A stretch of DNA of 64,000 nt from Manduca sexta (lineage: Eukaryota; Arthropoda; Insecta; Lepidoptera; Sphingidae), in contig NC_051118.1 in NCBI RefSeq assembly GCF_014839805.1, positions 7,060,391-7,124,390 of the forward strand, read 5' to 3'. This document shows positions 27,177 to 39,300 of this stretch, one piece after another (position 1 is the stretch's first letter; each line of letters begins with the position of its first letter). The notes beneath the pieces were generated by a model. It saw nothing but the letters and a program-made list of their open reading frames with translations. It made no database searches and had not been told where the DNA came from. Both the position numbers and the translations under genes were made by a program.

Positions 27177-29336
27177 TTTAAAGTGTCATAAATGGCCTCG
27201 TTGGGATATGTACCATTCAATTGTATACTGTTACTAAAACTCAAATTATCTTTACTTAACACATTCGTATCTATACTTTGATTCTCTTCGTTGGGGTATT
27301 CATTACCAGTTATCTCAAGTCTGATGGCATGAATTTTCTGATCAGAGTTTTTGTCCCTTTCCCAAGAGTCTATTATAGATACGTCATTCCTTTCTTCCTC
27401 AATATCACTGGAGCTAATACTGGAATTGTCCAGATCGAAATCTGTTGTTTTCTCTATAACAACAACTTCTATATGTCTGAACGGGTTTTCTTGATTCTCG
27501 ATCATTTGCCTCGCACGTTCATCGTTCCGAATTATGACTTCCTTTTTAACATTGCAGATGACGGGATCATTGGCTAATACATCAATATTGTTATCGTAAT
27601 CATCATCACTGACTTTATTGCCGTTAGAGTGCAGATTTCTGCATATATATTGTCGGACACGGTGTCAGATTCTACTGTTTCCTCTTCTAGATGCACTGCG
27701 TCAGCTACTTGGCCGTACGGGAGATCTTCAATGACAGGTAACTTACGCTTTTGTATTGATGATATAGATCTTCGAATTTTCACCCTGGTTTGAGGTTCTT
27801 CTTCCGAAATATCAACCGTTAATTCTTCATCTTCGGATTTGGGAGTAGGAGCTCTAGGCTTATCGATTTTCTTTCTAAAGTTGATTTTCTCGCCATCATT
27901 CGATCGCTCAGTTTTCGTTGGCATGCTGTTACTGTTGTTCTGCTCCTTCTTTTCCGCGGATTTCTTCGGATGAAGAAGATTAGAAGTAGATTTGCTAAGA
28001 ACCCTTTTAGTCTTCACGTGAAATTCTGAGCAAAGCTTCTCCGTTATAAAAGAGTGTTGTTTGTAGTTAATTTCAAAGTCACTATCATTGTATAAAGATC
28101 CCACACCAAACATATTGATTTCCTCACAACTTTGTAACTGGTTATACGATTCAGATTTTACTATAGCCTTTTCTGGAATTAAATCTGGCTGTATTCTCTG
28201 TCGCCTTTCAAGATTCGATGAAGATTTTACGCCTGCCGATTTCTTAAGCATATTCTCGTCTAAAGATTTTAATTTTCGGCCTGAACTCGAGTCGCTTTCC
28301 ATAGATCCGCAGTAGTTAATGTGATCGACACTAAGATTTTTCCTACCATGTTTCATATTTATGCCGCTATCATCTTCTGAGTTGTCGGGCATTCCAGTCT
28401 GAACTGATACGGATTTTGTTAACACTGGTTTCTTGTGGTTCGAACTACATTGACTAGTTCCCATATCAGATGAAGATGTGGTAAGGCTTTTGTAAGAATG
28501 ACTCTTTTCAGCCGTGCCATCACTTTTTCGTGACGCGCCGAATCTATCTTCAATCAACTTCGCCATATCCTGGTATCGTTCAATCGAACTATGCTTCTCG
28601 GCTGACGGATCAAACGGGTCTTTAATATCAGTACCTTTTTCATTGCTTTCAATCGCTGTTATTTTCTCATCCGTTAACTTCTCCGTACTTTTCAATAGTT
28701 TCAAATTCTTAAACCATTTACTCTTCTTCTGCCCAGAGTCTTCTCTGAACACGTGCATTTTTTCATTAGAGAACGGTTCTTGCTCTACTTTGTCATCAGA
28801 TTTCTCATCCTTATCATCATCACTATACACGTCATAATTCATATGCTCCAACTCGTTCTTACTTAAAAATATGATAGATCCTTCAGTTTCATCTGGGATA
28901 TCTTTCAACACTTTCTCACTTTTCCCAAACAGTCTAGACGTGTCGATCTTCAAGCCTTGCAGCGTAAATTTCCGTTCCTTCTCAAACTTGACCGGTTCGT
29001 GGTCCTCCTTGATGATGTCCTCGGCGGTTTTCGCTTTGCCGACGACGGCGGAGCTTGCGTAGGAGATCTGCCTGATCCAGTTGTCAACGTTGAGTTGACA
29101 GAAGGTTAGAGCTTTCTGGAGGCGGGCGGAGAGGAACATGCGCTTCTCGCTCTCGAAGCCGAGCTGGGTGCGACGGACCCTGATATTCCCGTTGAGGGGC
29201 AGGAGCTGCAGCGCCTCCTTGGCGTGGTAGCGAGGGTCGACTTGCTTGCTCGGGCTTGACGGCATCGAGCCGTACTCCGGGAGGCTGCACATCACTAATA
29301 CTGGTTCCGTTACCGCTGCCCGCAGCAGAAGGTCAT
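27177..29336 (-). CDS. CABIT-domain (serrano-like) protein, large visible 3' exon with a frame break
   Basis: The acceptor is TTCAACTTCTAG|ATGACC. The exon's first two bases complete a codon begun in exon 29695-29917, giving VGD-DLLLRAAVTEPVLVM, the end of the CABIT domain. This resembles the Themis segment just before its C-terminal tail. About 580 residues follow. First comes a basic helical stretch (KEALQLLPLNGNIRVRRTQL and RMFLSARLQKALTF), then a long polar tail rich in Ser, Lys and Asp/Glu that is probably disordered. Frame 1 stops at 27574-27576. A second frame, shifted by one base and open from 27664, carries about 150 more acidic, Ser-rich codons to a strong donor-like AAA|GTAAGT at 27176. 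The tail composition is continuous across the break, so a one-base indel (allelic, assembly error or real) within 27577-27664 is likely. CABIT proteins act as signalling scaffolds. In flies the family member is serrano, a planar-polarity and tracheal-tube protein. That orthology is probable, not proven. Confidence 0.8.
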
Positions 29337-29694
29337 CTAGAAGTTGAAAATATGGCATGTTAAATATTGCTGAGCACGTCTTTATAAAGTATGTACAAAC
29401 AATTTTTTTTTGTTTTAAACTTAATAGTATCATCAAAACGCAATAGAATGTATTGAGCGTACAAAATTATATAAGGATAGGCTTATTATACAGGATCATC
29501 ACGTGCATGTACATATTAAACATAGGTGTTTAAAAATCATAACCATTTTTCTAAGAATAATATGATGAATAACCATGTGATTATACTCAGCGAATTTCTA
29601 ACTAGGTAATATCTAAGGATGGTCATAGTAATATGATTCGTATGGATGTTGTACTCAGCCTATTTCTAGCTAGGTATAAAAATTTATCCATTAC
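29337..29694 (-). other. Intron of the CABIT gene
   Basis: A 358-bp intron bounded on the minus strand by GGAG|GTAATG and TTCTAG|AT. AT-rich, with nothing else seen. Confidence 0.75.
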
Positions 29695-29917
29695 CTCCAA
29701 CATCATGCGCCATTTCGATAGGCACCGTGCCGGCGAGCAGCCGAACCCTCGTCGGCAGCCGCCAGAGGCTCAAGAGGTGCGGAAGCCGGTGAGCGCGGGC
29801 CCCGGCGTCTGGGGGCGGCACAGCAGGCGGCTCCCCTGCCTCCCATTCCGCCGGTGACAGCTCCTCCGGACACACCTCGTACAGCTCCCCCTTTGTATTT
29901 AGGGGGACGAACAGCTC
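29695..29917 (-). CDS. CABIT-domain (serrano-like) protein, internal exon
   Basis: Acceptor ACCGTTTCCAG|GAG and donor GGAG|GTAATG. It starts in phase 0 and ends in phase 1. It encodes ELFVPLNTKGELYEVCPEEL, then a Pro/Ala-rich linker, then HRLPHLLSLWRLPTRVRLLA. This is the CABIT core pattern (LP..kG.F.......l...f.LP..V.v) as in GAREM and Themis. Phase 0 joins cleanly to exon 52437-52573, giving DPQGN-ELFVPL. A second acceptor 53 bases upstream (TTTACAG at 29971) would put a stop in frame from that exon. It is open, however, with an in-frame ATG at 29947 (MDSNIFNRFQ), so it may serve a second transcript start. Confidence 0.8.
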
Positions 29918-30387
29918 CTGGAAACGGTTAAATATGTTTGAGTCCATGTTTAAGTGTGACAAGCGGCAGGCTGTAAATAAAATTAAACCGTAAATGTGTT
30001 CTTGTTTACAGAAGGGGAGGCAAACAGATGCAAACAGAATGATAATAAACACAATATTTTTTTGTTCATGCGTATATAATATCCAAGTTGGATTTTTGCA
30101 ACTTATTTTTCAAGATACGCACATATATCTATAGAACTATTGAAATAGTGAATACAACATATCGACACTGTACAGTTAAAAATATTGCTGCAATTCTTAA
30201 CTTAAGCGAATAATATTTTCTAACCAATCTTCGTAATTCAAATAGCCTCGAGATGGCCTACCAATTAAATTACACTAAAAAGCGAATCGTAACCCATGTC
30301 ACTAATGTATAAAACATGGGCAAAAACAAACAAGTGGACATTCCAGTTTTATTATCGAACCATTCATTTTAACGCATTCGCCATCAC

Positions 30388-30436
30388 GCAGGCGCGCCGC
30401 ATGCCGACGCGGCGGCCATTGTGCGTTTCGCGCCAT
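30388..30436 (-). CDS. Candidate alternative first coding exon of the CABIT gene
   Basis: This is a small CpG-rich island in AT-rich DNA. On the minus strand an ATG at 30436 opens MARNAQWPPRRHAARL and ends at CTGC|GTGATG. Splicing to the acceptor at 29971 keeps the frame and leads through MDSNIFNRFQ into ELFVPLNTKG. That would give a short isoform lacking the first part of the CABIT domain. It is supported only by frame compatibility and composition, with no conserved residues to judge by. Confidence 0.25.
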
Positions 30437-33400
30437 TATTTAATGTTAAATAACATACTATTAATATCTTTAGTGTTAAAGACCTTTTGTCATCTATATG
30501 GTGTATCTTGTGGTGTTAAATGTGAATTTATGTTGTTTTAGATATATTTTTTAACAGTTCTATATTGAATGAGAGCAACGTTACCGCAATATTTAATAAA
30601 CAATCCCAATTGTTTTTCCGATCTATTGCAAAAATGGATCAATCAGACTTTTTTATGACATGCAAATGACTTTTTTCAATTGGTTTATTCTCAAAATGGG
30701 TTCGAAAATCAAGATTTTAATTGTTTATTGTAAAGAGCCGTTATTAAAAACAGCTAAAGGGTTACAAAATGTATACCTAAACAACAGTCTGTGTAAATAG
30801 TAATGATATGCCTATGTATATCGACCTCCAAGCAGTATCATGTAAGTTCTGCCTTCCGATATGAAGAATACCTTCACCCGAGAATCTGATTACTATACAT
30901 TATGAGACTTGACATAATTTCTCAGTGTGGCAAACGAAGTCCAGCATGACGAGGTGCTTTGTAACCCAAAGTTCAAAGTAATCTTATTAATAATTGACAG
31001 TCGCGATGCTTGTTACCAAGCAAGTGAAGCTCGTGTTCATTTGCATACAAAATCTATTATAATAAAAATGCTCAAGCACTCTGAACATAATATCAATTTA
31101 TATTAAAAAGATAATGATTTTTTTTAGTGCATACAACATGCACTTAGGGTTTATTTTCTATTGGGGAAAAGGCAACGCATGAACGCGCTGTTAAAATATT
31201 CCCCTTAAGTCTTGTAGACGAAGTATAATGCACAGTTTATATTTTATGAAATACAAACTTGATATTTACGAGCTTCCATGCATTCTATTACTACTACTGT
31301 TTGTACGTTTTGATTAAAATCAGAAGGCAGTAACCGTAAAAAAATATATTTAACAGGAAAAATCTTTACATTGCACTGGAAATAAATATTTTGGCATAAA
31401 AAGGGCGATATAGCAATGCATAAACACATTATTGCAAATCTATTTGAAGCTAAAATATCGTACAAGTATTCACTTGTAGTGGAGACCTGTAGCTTTTCGC
31501 ATACTAATAATTTTTAGTGATGCTCACAACTCATAAACTCAATAATAGATGGCGCTGCACCATATCGCAATAATAATTATTGTAAAACAACCTATTCTAC
31601 ATTGCATAAAATACTTAGAACTAAGCTTAGCAATAACAAGACAGGTATCTGATGATGGATTAACAATAACACTTGCCAGACACAATCTAGAACTAGTTAT
31701 CGTAAGCAAAAAGTGGGTTCCATCCAACAATGGTGCAATTTTACCTCCATCTAGATTTAGATACCGGTTTGTTACCTAATCGTTACCCGCATGCGAGCCG
31801 AGGGCGTCACTTATTGTCTCTTCGATGTGTAGTAAAGGCAAAGGAATCTTAAACATACAGCCTCAGTATCTTTTTTTATAGAATTAACACGGCTGTCTAT
31901 GGAAACTAGCAAACCTCGAGGCATAAGTGCCTTGTCATAAGGTCGTTGTAACAAGGATGTGGTTCATTTCAATGCCTTGGAGCCAGGCGTCAATCGCTTC
32001 CGGCACAAATTATCTGCGAGGATGATCGCCCGTAAGTGGATTGTTATGAAAAACCGTCGCATCGTGAGATAACAATTTATTGTTTACATTAATGTTATTT
32101 ATTGTTTTCATTAAATTTACGTTTATAGCGTAGTAACAGAGTTTATGTGCATAGGCATAAGCATTACCGTCTTAATTATAATTCATTTTTTACGCAGGTA
32201 TTTCTAAGGAACCCTTATTCATTCAGCCTTTAAAAGGAGCTGCAGCCGACTTTCATTTTTAGTTTAATTTTTATGTTACTAATTATAATTTTGTTTATGT
32301 AATTTTATATTTGTATTTTAACGGTTTAATATTAAGTTAAAAATATAAAGTTAATTATGCAAATGGTTTAAACGCCTGTCTTATTGTTTTGTCATTCGTG
32401 TAGTGTACCGTCGTATTATTTATTGCATGTAATATATGTAATATATAAATATATGGTAACATTTAAACTTATTCCATAATTTATCGATGTACTGTTGAAG
32501 GTTGAAACATGAAAAGCTAAATATAAAATGCCGGCATAGAATAAATTGTCACCGATAAAAAAATATACGTCATGGTGCCACTAAGGGTAAAGATCGTAAT
32601 TAAATAAAAAATAATCGTCGCTACTGATATTCATAATAATATTGCAAAAATATATTTAAGTAAGTAATAATAGATTTAAGTATTTTATAGTCTAATATAA
32701 TAAAGAGAAAAATGATTTATAATTAGCAACAATTAAAACAACTTTTCATCCTATTGTTCATAGAATGAAAAAATAAACGAAAGGAAAACAAGTTGAAGTA
32801 GTCGGTAGTAATCGATAGATGGCGCTGTACACAAATTACATTTCTGAAAGACCTTTATTTAATTTAAAACTATTTTATTCATTAAATTATTTGTTTATTT
32901 TTAACCTTTAAAAGTGGAAATGTATTTGCGATAGTAAAATAATAAATTTTGATAATATTTTCAATAGAACTTAATGTTATAGTATTTTCTTCTGCATCGC
33001 GGTAGTAATATTTTTCTGTTACTTCGTATATAAGGGAAGCACACAACACGTTTATCGTGTCTATTGAAAAGGAGAGACGGTTAGCACTCCCCTTGACAAG
33101 GATGGAACACATGAACGGTTGTATGAGGCTAAACAAATACAACCCACATTTTTTTGAGCATTTAACTTTTAAAGTGAAAGTCATAATATTATGATAGTGC
33201 TAACATGGTTTTCTTTAGTTTGCCTTGACCATTCTATTACATTCCAAAATACTGTGAGGTATAACGGTTGGATTAATGTTACTAATGAACATCTGATTTT
33301 ACGGTACATACTCTATTACCGCATGTAATTCTAATCAGTTACAAAAATAAAATATCAAATATGCTACATATAGAATATTAGGATTACTTACACATCTCTA

Positions 33401-33610
33401 CCAACATATTTATCTGTATTTTTTTAATTTAAGTTTTTGTAATTTTATCACACATTTTTTATACATGATTTTAGTTTTATAGCAATATATTTTCCAACAT
33501 AGTATGCCATGACATAGAAAACCTAGTCATAGTAGGTTAACCACAAATTAATTCGTGAATAAATCTGAAACAATTCTTAAAATAATCTCCAAAGCACCAG
33601 GCAAGCATAA

Positions 33611-34204
33611 CTACACGGAGGCTTCCTCAACGATACTATATTTCTTATGGTATTCTTGGTCCTTTTTGGCAGCACCTAAGTAGTGCCATTTTTCCCCATA
33701 CATCTCAGCATCTTTGCTCATCCTCCTATGATGTTTGGCAGACGCTGAAATTGACAGCCAAGTTATAACAGCATTTTTGCCATACTCTTCTAAATCCATC
33801 ACACCGTGACTGGACACTACAGTGCCGTCGACTTTTGTCACCAAAATGTGTGGAATGCAGGTGATACCGTGCATAAATTTGAGCGTTAGTACCAGGGGAT
33901 CATGAAGCTTTAGAGTAAACCAATTCGCTTGTTCGTCGTAACACGATCGCGCCTCCCTTTCGCACTCGTCCATCGGCACGTATATCACTTCGATCGGCAT
34001 GTTTACATATTTAACATTCTCGTATATTCCGTAGAATTTCTCAATGATGCCATCCTTGTCTACTCCCTTGGCCGTGAAGAGGAGGGCGATAACGTCTGCG
34101 TTCTCCATAATCCAATTCCACGGGACAATTTCGTTTCTTTTGTTGTAGATTGTGGCTTCTGCGAGACAGTTGTAAGGTTGCCAGTACTCTTGTGGCGTAG
34201 TCAT
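33611..34204 (-). CDS. Nucleoredoxin-like protein (NXNL type), no CxxC
   Basis: This is a single-exon gene of 197 residues. It has a thioredoxin-like/tryparedoxin fold at about residues 35-150: the first strand VIALLFTAKGVDKDG, the middle strand IEVIYVPMDECE, then WFTLKLHDP, the cis-proline loop TCIPHILV (Pro118) and the strand VDGTVVSSHG. This order matches nucleoredoxin-like proteins 1/2, where the middle reads EVVFVS...WLALPFHDP...IPKLVIV. The position of the redox CxxC is AKGVDK, so disulfide chemistry is unlikely and a binding or structural role is more plausible. The C-terminal 45 residues are charged and Lys-rich. It lies within the big intron of the CABIT gene on the same strand. The ATG at 34204 is the first in frame, directly after AAAGCTTTCAAC. 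Lack of introns could mean an old retrocopy or a naturally intronless gene. Confidence 0.82.
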   Translation of the reverse strand: MTTPQEYWQPYNCLAEATIYNKRNEIVPWNWIMENADVIALLFTAKGVDKDGIIEKFYGIYENVKYVNMPIEVIYVPMDECEREARSCYDEQANWFTLKLHDPLVLTLKFMHGITCIPHILVTKVDGTVVSSHGVMDLEEYGKNAVITWLSISASAKHHRRMSKDAEMYGEKWHYLGAAKKDQEYHKKYSIVEEASV

Positions 34205-34427
34205 GTTGAAAGCTTTTAAACTTTAAGTTGTAATTCGCTTGTGTCTTAATTAAATAATGCGTTTTTTATTTGATTTCGACAATATCTTTTTATGTCAGTC
34301 ATAATCTGACACGTAACTTTTTTTTGAGTTTGGAAACCTCTTTAAATTTGTTTATACCGAGTAAAATATTTTCATCATAATAATTTCATATTTAAGTATT
34401 TATTCTCGAAGTATACATTACAGTTTT

Positions 34428-34605
34428 ACTTATAAATATTTCGCAAAGCTATGCTTAGTTAAAACACAAATTAACTCGATCAGCTGTAAGTCAAAACCCG
34501 CCATCTTGCCTCTTAATAAGGTTTCAACTAGGAAACAGGCGATGTTTTTAATAGCTATTTAAGCAATTCTTAACCACCTCTTAACGCTAAAACAAATTTA
34601 TAAGT
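34428..34605. repeat. Small element M3, copy 1
   Basis: About 178 bp, starting ACTTATAAATATTT and ending AAATTTATAAGTA, so the ends are short inverted repeats. The interior (GCTATGCTTAGTTAAAACAC, TCGATCAGCTGTAAGTCAAA, CCATCTTGCCTCTTAATAAG) matches 47503-47680 in the same orientation. Confidence 0.65.
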
Positions 34606-34914
34606 ATGTATATTTTAACACTTCATTAAGTAGTAGCTCCTGAAATTGTATTTATAGGGCAAATACTGATTCAAATAAACTCTAGGTAGAGCGCCAAAGC
34701 ATACAACGTAGTTAATCTAGTAGATATAGATATGTAATATGTAGCTTTGTGAAATAATTTCTACAATCTATATTGTTAAAAAACAAACTCACGAGCTCTA
34801 TATTTAAGCAAATAAAGTTATTATGTTCGACATTTTTTTATACCTCACAATGACCGTACACTTTTAACTTCCTTTTTCTCTATATTTACGTCATTCTATT
34901 GGTATTTTTTTATC

Positions 34915-35145
34915 CGTGCACGGAAGTGTGACCCCGATGCATCTGATTGTAAGTGGAGTGGGGTCCAGTAGAATGTCGACTGACGAGAGATGATTACCCC
35001 TTGACAGTCGACACAATTATGCCGGCCTGTTGGAACCGGATATACACAGGCTGATCCCGGAACGCGACACACGTGAACCACTATGAGTTTTAACACTTTG
35101 CGTACGGTGATCGCTATCCAGGTGGATATAAAATATATCCTACCA
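34915..35145. repeat. Family C repeat, copy 1
   Basis: It contains the family hallmarks GAGAGATGATTACCCC, GTCGACACAATTATGCCGG, TCCCGGAACGCGACACACGT and a GATATAAAATATATCC end. Related copies are at 35480, 37928, 54250 and 62302. It is non-coding. The short open frames across it are by-products. Confidence 0.7.
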
Positions 35146-35479
35146 CTAATTTACGAATACATAGCTTATAATTATATAACAATATTAATATATTCATTAA
35201 AACATAATAAGTAGGTCAAACGGAATCAGCATAACCTTACGTGACATACTGAATGAACCAGTTAACAGAATGTCGAAGTTGAATGTACTTTTAATTTTAT
35301 TCGCATTCTGATAGTTTAGTAATATTAATTCTAACATTATGAGGAAGTTTGTGAAGATGTTTATTCGAAGTATGCGCTGACACTGCTGAACGGATTTTGA
35401 TGAAATTTGGCACACAAGAGACCATGTCCTTGATTATCAAACTTTCCCAGAAAGGCACACTATAATATTTTATTTTGTA

Positions 35480-35640
35480 TGTGGGCACGCCAAAGATTGC
35501 CTGTACTTGATGGTAAGTGGAGTGGGATCCAAACAGTATTGACTGATAAGAGATGATTAACCCTCGCGAGTCGACACAATTATGCCGGCCTCTTTTATAC
35601 TAACCGAACCAGATATACAGGGTGTTCATGAAACGCAACA
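35480..35640. repeat. Family C repeat, copy 2
   Basis: TTGATGGTAAGTGGAGTGGG, AGAGATGATTAACCC and GTCGACACAATTATGCCGG identify it. The 3' part is diverged. A GATGAAATTTGGCACACAAG segment just before it also adjoins the copy at 62302. Confidence 0.65.
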
Positions 35641-35971
35641 ACGTGTGTTACTATGGTGAATTTAACACCTTATGATGTCAATATTCGCACAGATACAAAA
35701 TTTAGCATATCAACCTTTTTTCTCGAAATATTCCCAAGGAATTTTGTACCTAGGGGAACTGACCGATGATTCTTAATGTAACGTCATTAATGTAATAAAT
35801 CCGTCATATAATCCCGGATACAATGCCGGCATTCCCCATGTCGTGACTGTCTGGGATTTGAAACGTGGCATTAACAACAAACTGCATAATTATTTATTTT
35901 TCTAAGGAATAACTTGTTCCGTGTCAAAGTCCCCCGGAATCCAGGATGGATTAAAAATCAGACCGTATACA

Positions 35972-36293
35972 TCATCATCATCAGCCCTCTTTTACTGTAC
36001 CACTGCTGGGCACGGGCCTCCTCTACTACTGAGAGGAATTAGGCCTTAGTCCATCACGCTGGCCTAGAGCGGATTGGTAGACTTCACACACCCTTAAAAT
36101 TCCTATAGACAATTTCTCAGGTATGCAGGTTTCCTCACGATGTTTTCCTTCACCGTTAAAGCGATCGATAGTTCACAAAGAATACACACATATTTTTTTT
36201 AGAAAACTCAGAGATGTGTGCCCATGGATTTGAACCTGCGGACATTCGTCACGGCAGTACGTTCCACACCCAACTAGGCTATCGCCGCTTTTT
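35972..36293 (-). repeat. SINE-A, full length
   Basis: The complete copy on the minus strand has head GCGGCGATAGCCTAGTTGGG, B box GGTTCAAATCC, the full body, and a (GAT)n tail instead of the usual (ATT)n. It lies in the big intron, in the same orientation as the host gene. Confidence 0.88.
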
Positions 36294-36599
36294 AGACGGT
36301 GTAAGGCATGTAATTTGCCATAAATGTTCTCAATCTTAATCTCCAACGCGATCCCGAGAATGAACCAATCAGTAAATCATTTGTATGCATGTCAAAAAAT
36401 AATCGTTCTGATTGGCTCGTTTTTACGATGGTTTTGATATGTTTGGGACTGTTAAGTTAAGACGATAGTTTGACATTTTTATCAAACCTTATGCTTTTTC
36501 ATATAGACATTCTAAAACTAGCTTCTGGCCGTGGTTTCGGCTTGCGTAAAAAACAGTTTTTGGAATAGAAAGTAGCATAAAACATTCAAATAAACGAAT

Positions 36600-36725
36600 G
36601 ATAGGAAGGTTCAATGATTTCTTATGTTTACGTAATTGTTAATTAAAATTAAACTATTTTTTTCGGATTTTATCACAGTTTTTATATTTTAATTTTCTCC
36701 CGACGCGACGTTTCGTAAACAGGAA
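36600..36725 (-). repeat. Family D repeat
   Basis: Plus strand: TTTCTTATGTTTACGTAATT...AATTAAACTATTTTTTTCGG...TTTTAATTTTCTCCCGACGC. This is the reverse complement of the family consensus seen at 47752 and 13195. Confidence 0.6.
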
Positions 36726-37927
36726 GATAGGAAGGTTCATACACAGTTGACATAAACAACTGTTAATTTACTATCTACATCTAATATAATTAAACTTCTG
36801 TTTGTCTAACCTTACAACAATGCAACAGATTGACTAAATAATACTTATAATACTTATCTACCCAAAAATCATTAATACTAATACTAATAATTCTTTGGTT
36901 AATTTTTGGATTGGTCTTATAACATGGGCTATTTTTTATATAAAAAATACACGGTCCAGCTGAAGTGTGCATAAGATATTGCTTGGGTTACCCAGCAATA
37001 TCTAGCTAGTTCATCTTATGAACACTTGCAACATGTGCCGCCTTTTTATGTTCACTTGTGAAGTTTTATGTTCTGTTTTCCTTTGCCTGAGTGTAATAAA
37101 ATTGTGACACCTCGCACTCTGTATTCACAACCATAAACAACAAAGTCGGCCGAAACAAAGAGTTGTCAACGCCAAAACAGACAAACAAAACAAATAATAA
37201 CGTCTTTATTTGCATTAAAATGAAGTTCACAATCCCATGTGCACCATTTTGTGACAGCAAAAGCAAGATGGCGCTCCTCCTTTTTTGGATACCGTAAATT
37301 GAATTGTAAGTTATAATTAATAGAGTTTGTTTTTGTATGATTAATTGGATAAGTGAGTGATGATTTCGTGCGATGCATAAGGAACGCGACCCAACTCTGT
37401 CACTCATACGTGCCCATAATTTTCGAATACCAATAAGTGAAAATCAACTACACTAAAACCGACCTTATTTCTTTCTTTTAAGAATGCTTTTGTTTTACAT
37501 TGTTAAGCAGGTGAGCACTGTTCCCACATTATTAACTGACCATTTAAGTCATTGAATCAGGGAGGTGACCTTTGTAAATTGAATTTAATGTTTCGTGATG
37601 CACGATTTGAATTTTTGTTTGTTTACAGGACATTAATAAGAGATGGCGCTACGTGAGAATACAATAAACTAGTTTCGAATTTTAGAATAAAATAAGGAAA
37701 AATAGAAACCTGAATAAAGATAAGCATAAATTCAATTTTTTAACCAACTTCAGGATTAACAGGACTGCTACTTTTTATCCCAATATTTGTGTCACCTGGG
37801 AATCGAAATTAGGATTTCTTGACTTATCGCCGTATGTCCAACTTCCCATGCATAAATCTAGTCCCAAAGCCCTTTTATACGTTGCTACTAAACCAAAGAC
37901 AATTCTTTTATACAGTACGACAAATTG

Positions 37928-38135
37928 ATCCCACTGCACCTGATGGTAAGTGGAGTGGACTCGTGGAGTCCAAAGAAAATATCGGCTGATGAGAGATGAT
38001 TACCCCTCGGCAGTCGACACAATTATGCCGTCCTGCTTAAACCGAATATGCATAGATCCCGGAACGCGACACACATGGGCCACTATGGCAAGTTTTAACA
38101 AATTGTGTACGGTGGCCGCTATGCGGACGGCTTAA
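37928..38135. repeat. Family C repeat, copy 3
   Basis: Blocks CTGATGGTAAGTGGAGTGGA, GAGAGATGATTACCCCTCGG, GTCGACACAATTATGCCGTC and GATCCCGGAACGCGACACAC match copy 1 in order. Confidence 0.7.
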
Positions 38136-38669
38136 AATTAGGTTTTAACGAAAATCGAACCCAGAATCACATAGAATCTGGCCAACAAATCGCGGCACAG
38201 AAAGTATGGCGACAAATTAAAAAATATATACCTTATAACCGCGGGTAAACATCAAGTGACTAATGTTTTTATTTAAGATCGTTAAAATAAACAATATTTT
38301 TTTATAAAAATACAACTATAAGATAAACTCATCTTTTTAATTTTCAAGGGGTTACAAAGCGTAGATTTTTTTTTAATTTGCCGCTATATTTCAGTAACAC
38401 GACTCGATGGCCAGACTCTAGCTGTTAGTCGCTGGACCTATGTCGATATTCCCGTGGGAAGACAAAAGATGGTTTAACCAGAACGCTGCAACATGCTCGG
38501 CTATGAAAATTAGCTGCCGTCGCGCATGCCCGCGCATTTGAATCTGCTTTAAGCAATCTATTGGTTAATCCATAGTTATTAATCTATTTGGATTTGTTTA
38601 TAAAACATAGCATATGTTCGCTTCGACCACGTGAAAGAGTTTTCCGAAATAAAAGTGCTATATATTTTC

Positions 38670-38890
38670 ACAAAATTGAGGATAGCTATGTCCTTCCCAG
38701 GGTCTCAAACTATCTCCGTACATTTCATAGAGATCCATTGGGTAGTTTTTGAGTTTATCAGGTTCGGATAGGCAGGGCGGTGGGGGACTTTGTTTTATAT
38801 AGAAATAGAGTATAGCTAAGTCCTTCCTAAAGTAACTATCTCCATACCAAATTTCATAGAGATCCATTGGGTAGTTTTTGGGTTTATCGT
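38670..38890. repeat. Two-unit tandem duplication
   Basis: GAGGATAGCTATGTCCTTCC...TTTCATAGAGATCCATTGGG then TAGTTTTTG recurs about 125 bases on as GAGTATAGCTAAGTCCTTCC...TTTCATAGAGATCCATTGGG, with GTTTATC after each. The family is unknown. Confidence 0.7.
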
Positions 38891-38933
38891 GTTGTTGTTT
38901 TTAGAACTTTTTAAGGGAAATAATTCCGCCGCC

Positions 38934-39128
38934 GTACGGTGAAAGAAAACATCGTGAGGAAACCTGCACATCTGAGAACTTCTCTATAGGAATTTCGAAG
39001 GTGTGTGAAGTCTACAAATCCGCACTAGGCCAGCTTGGTGGACTAAGGTCTAATCCCTCTCAGTGGTAGAGGAGGCCCGTGCTCAGCAGTGGGCAAGTAT
39101 ATAATACAGGGCTGATATTATTATTATT
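38934..39128 (+). repeat. SINE-A, head-less
   Basis: The well-preserved body runs from GGTGAAAGAAAACATCGTGA to AGTGGGCAAGTATATAATAC and an (ATT)n tail. It is close in sequence to 1-175 and 57338-57668. Confidence 0.85.
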
Positions 39129-39199
39129 AATTCCGCCATACATAATTGTTACATAACTTTAACCGTTTACGCAAAGTACGCAAGGGAAGCTCACAAAAT

Positions 39200-39298
39200 G
39201 GATCAATTCCCCGTGACCATAAAGGTTGAAGTCTTCGAAACGTCCAAAGAAAATTATAATATAAAACCGTTATAAACTCCGAAAGATTTATTTCAATA
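39200..39298 (+). repeat. Family D repeat, interrupted
   Basis: CCCCGTGACCATAAAGG, GTCTTCGAAACGTCC and CTCCGAAAGATTTATTTCAA match the family. The copy ends where the element at 39301 is inserted. Confidence 0.6.
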
Positions 39299-39300
39299 TA

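Noticed and set aside
27278..27577. 99-codon plus-strand open frame
   Set aside because: Antisense to the CABIT-gene exon, whose acidic Ser-rich codons leave the opposite strand open. No independent support.
29084..29290. 68-codon minus-strand frame rich in Pro and Arg
   Set aside because: It is an alternative frame within the GC-rich start of the large CABIT-gene exon.
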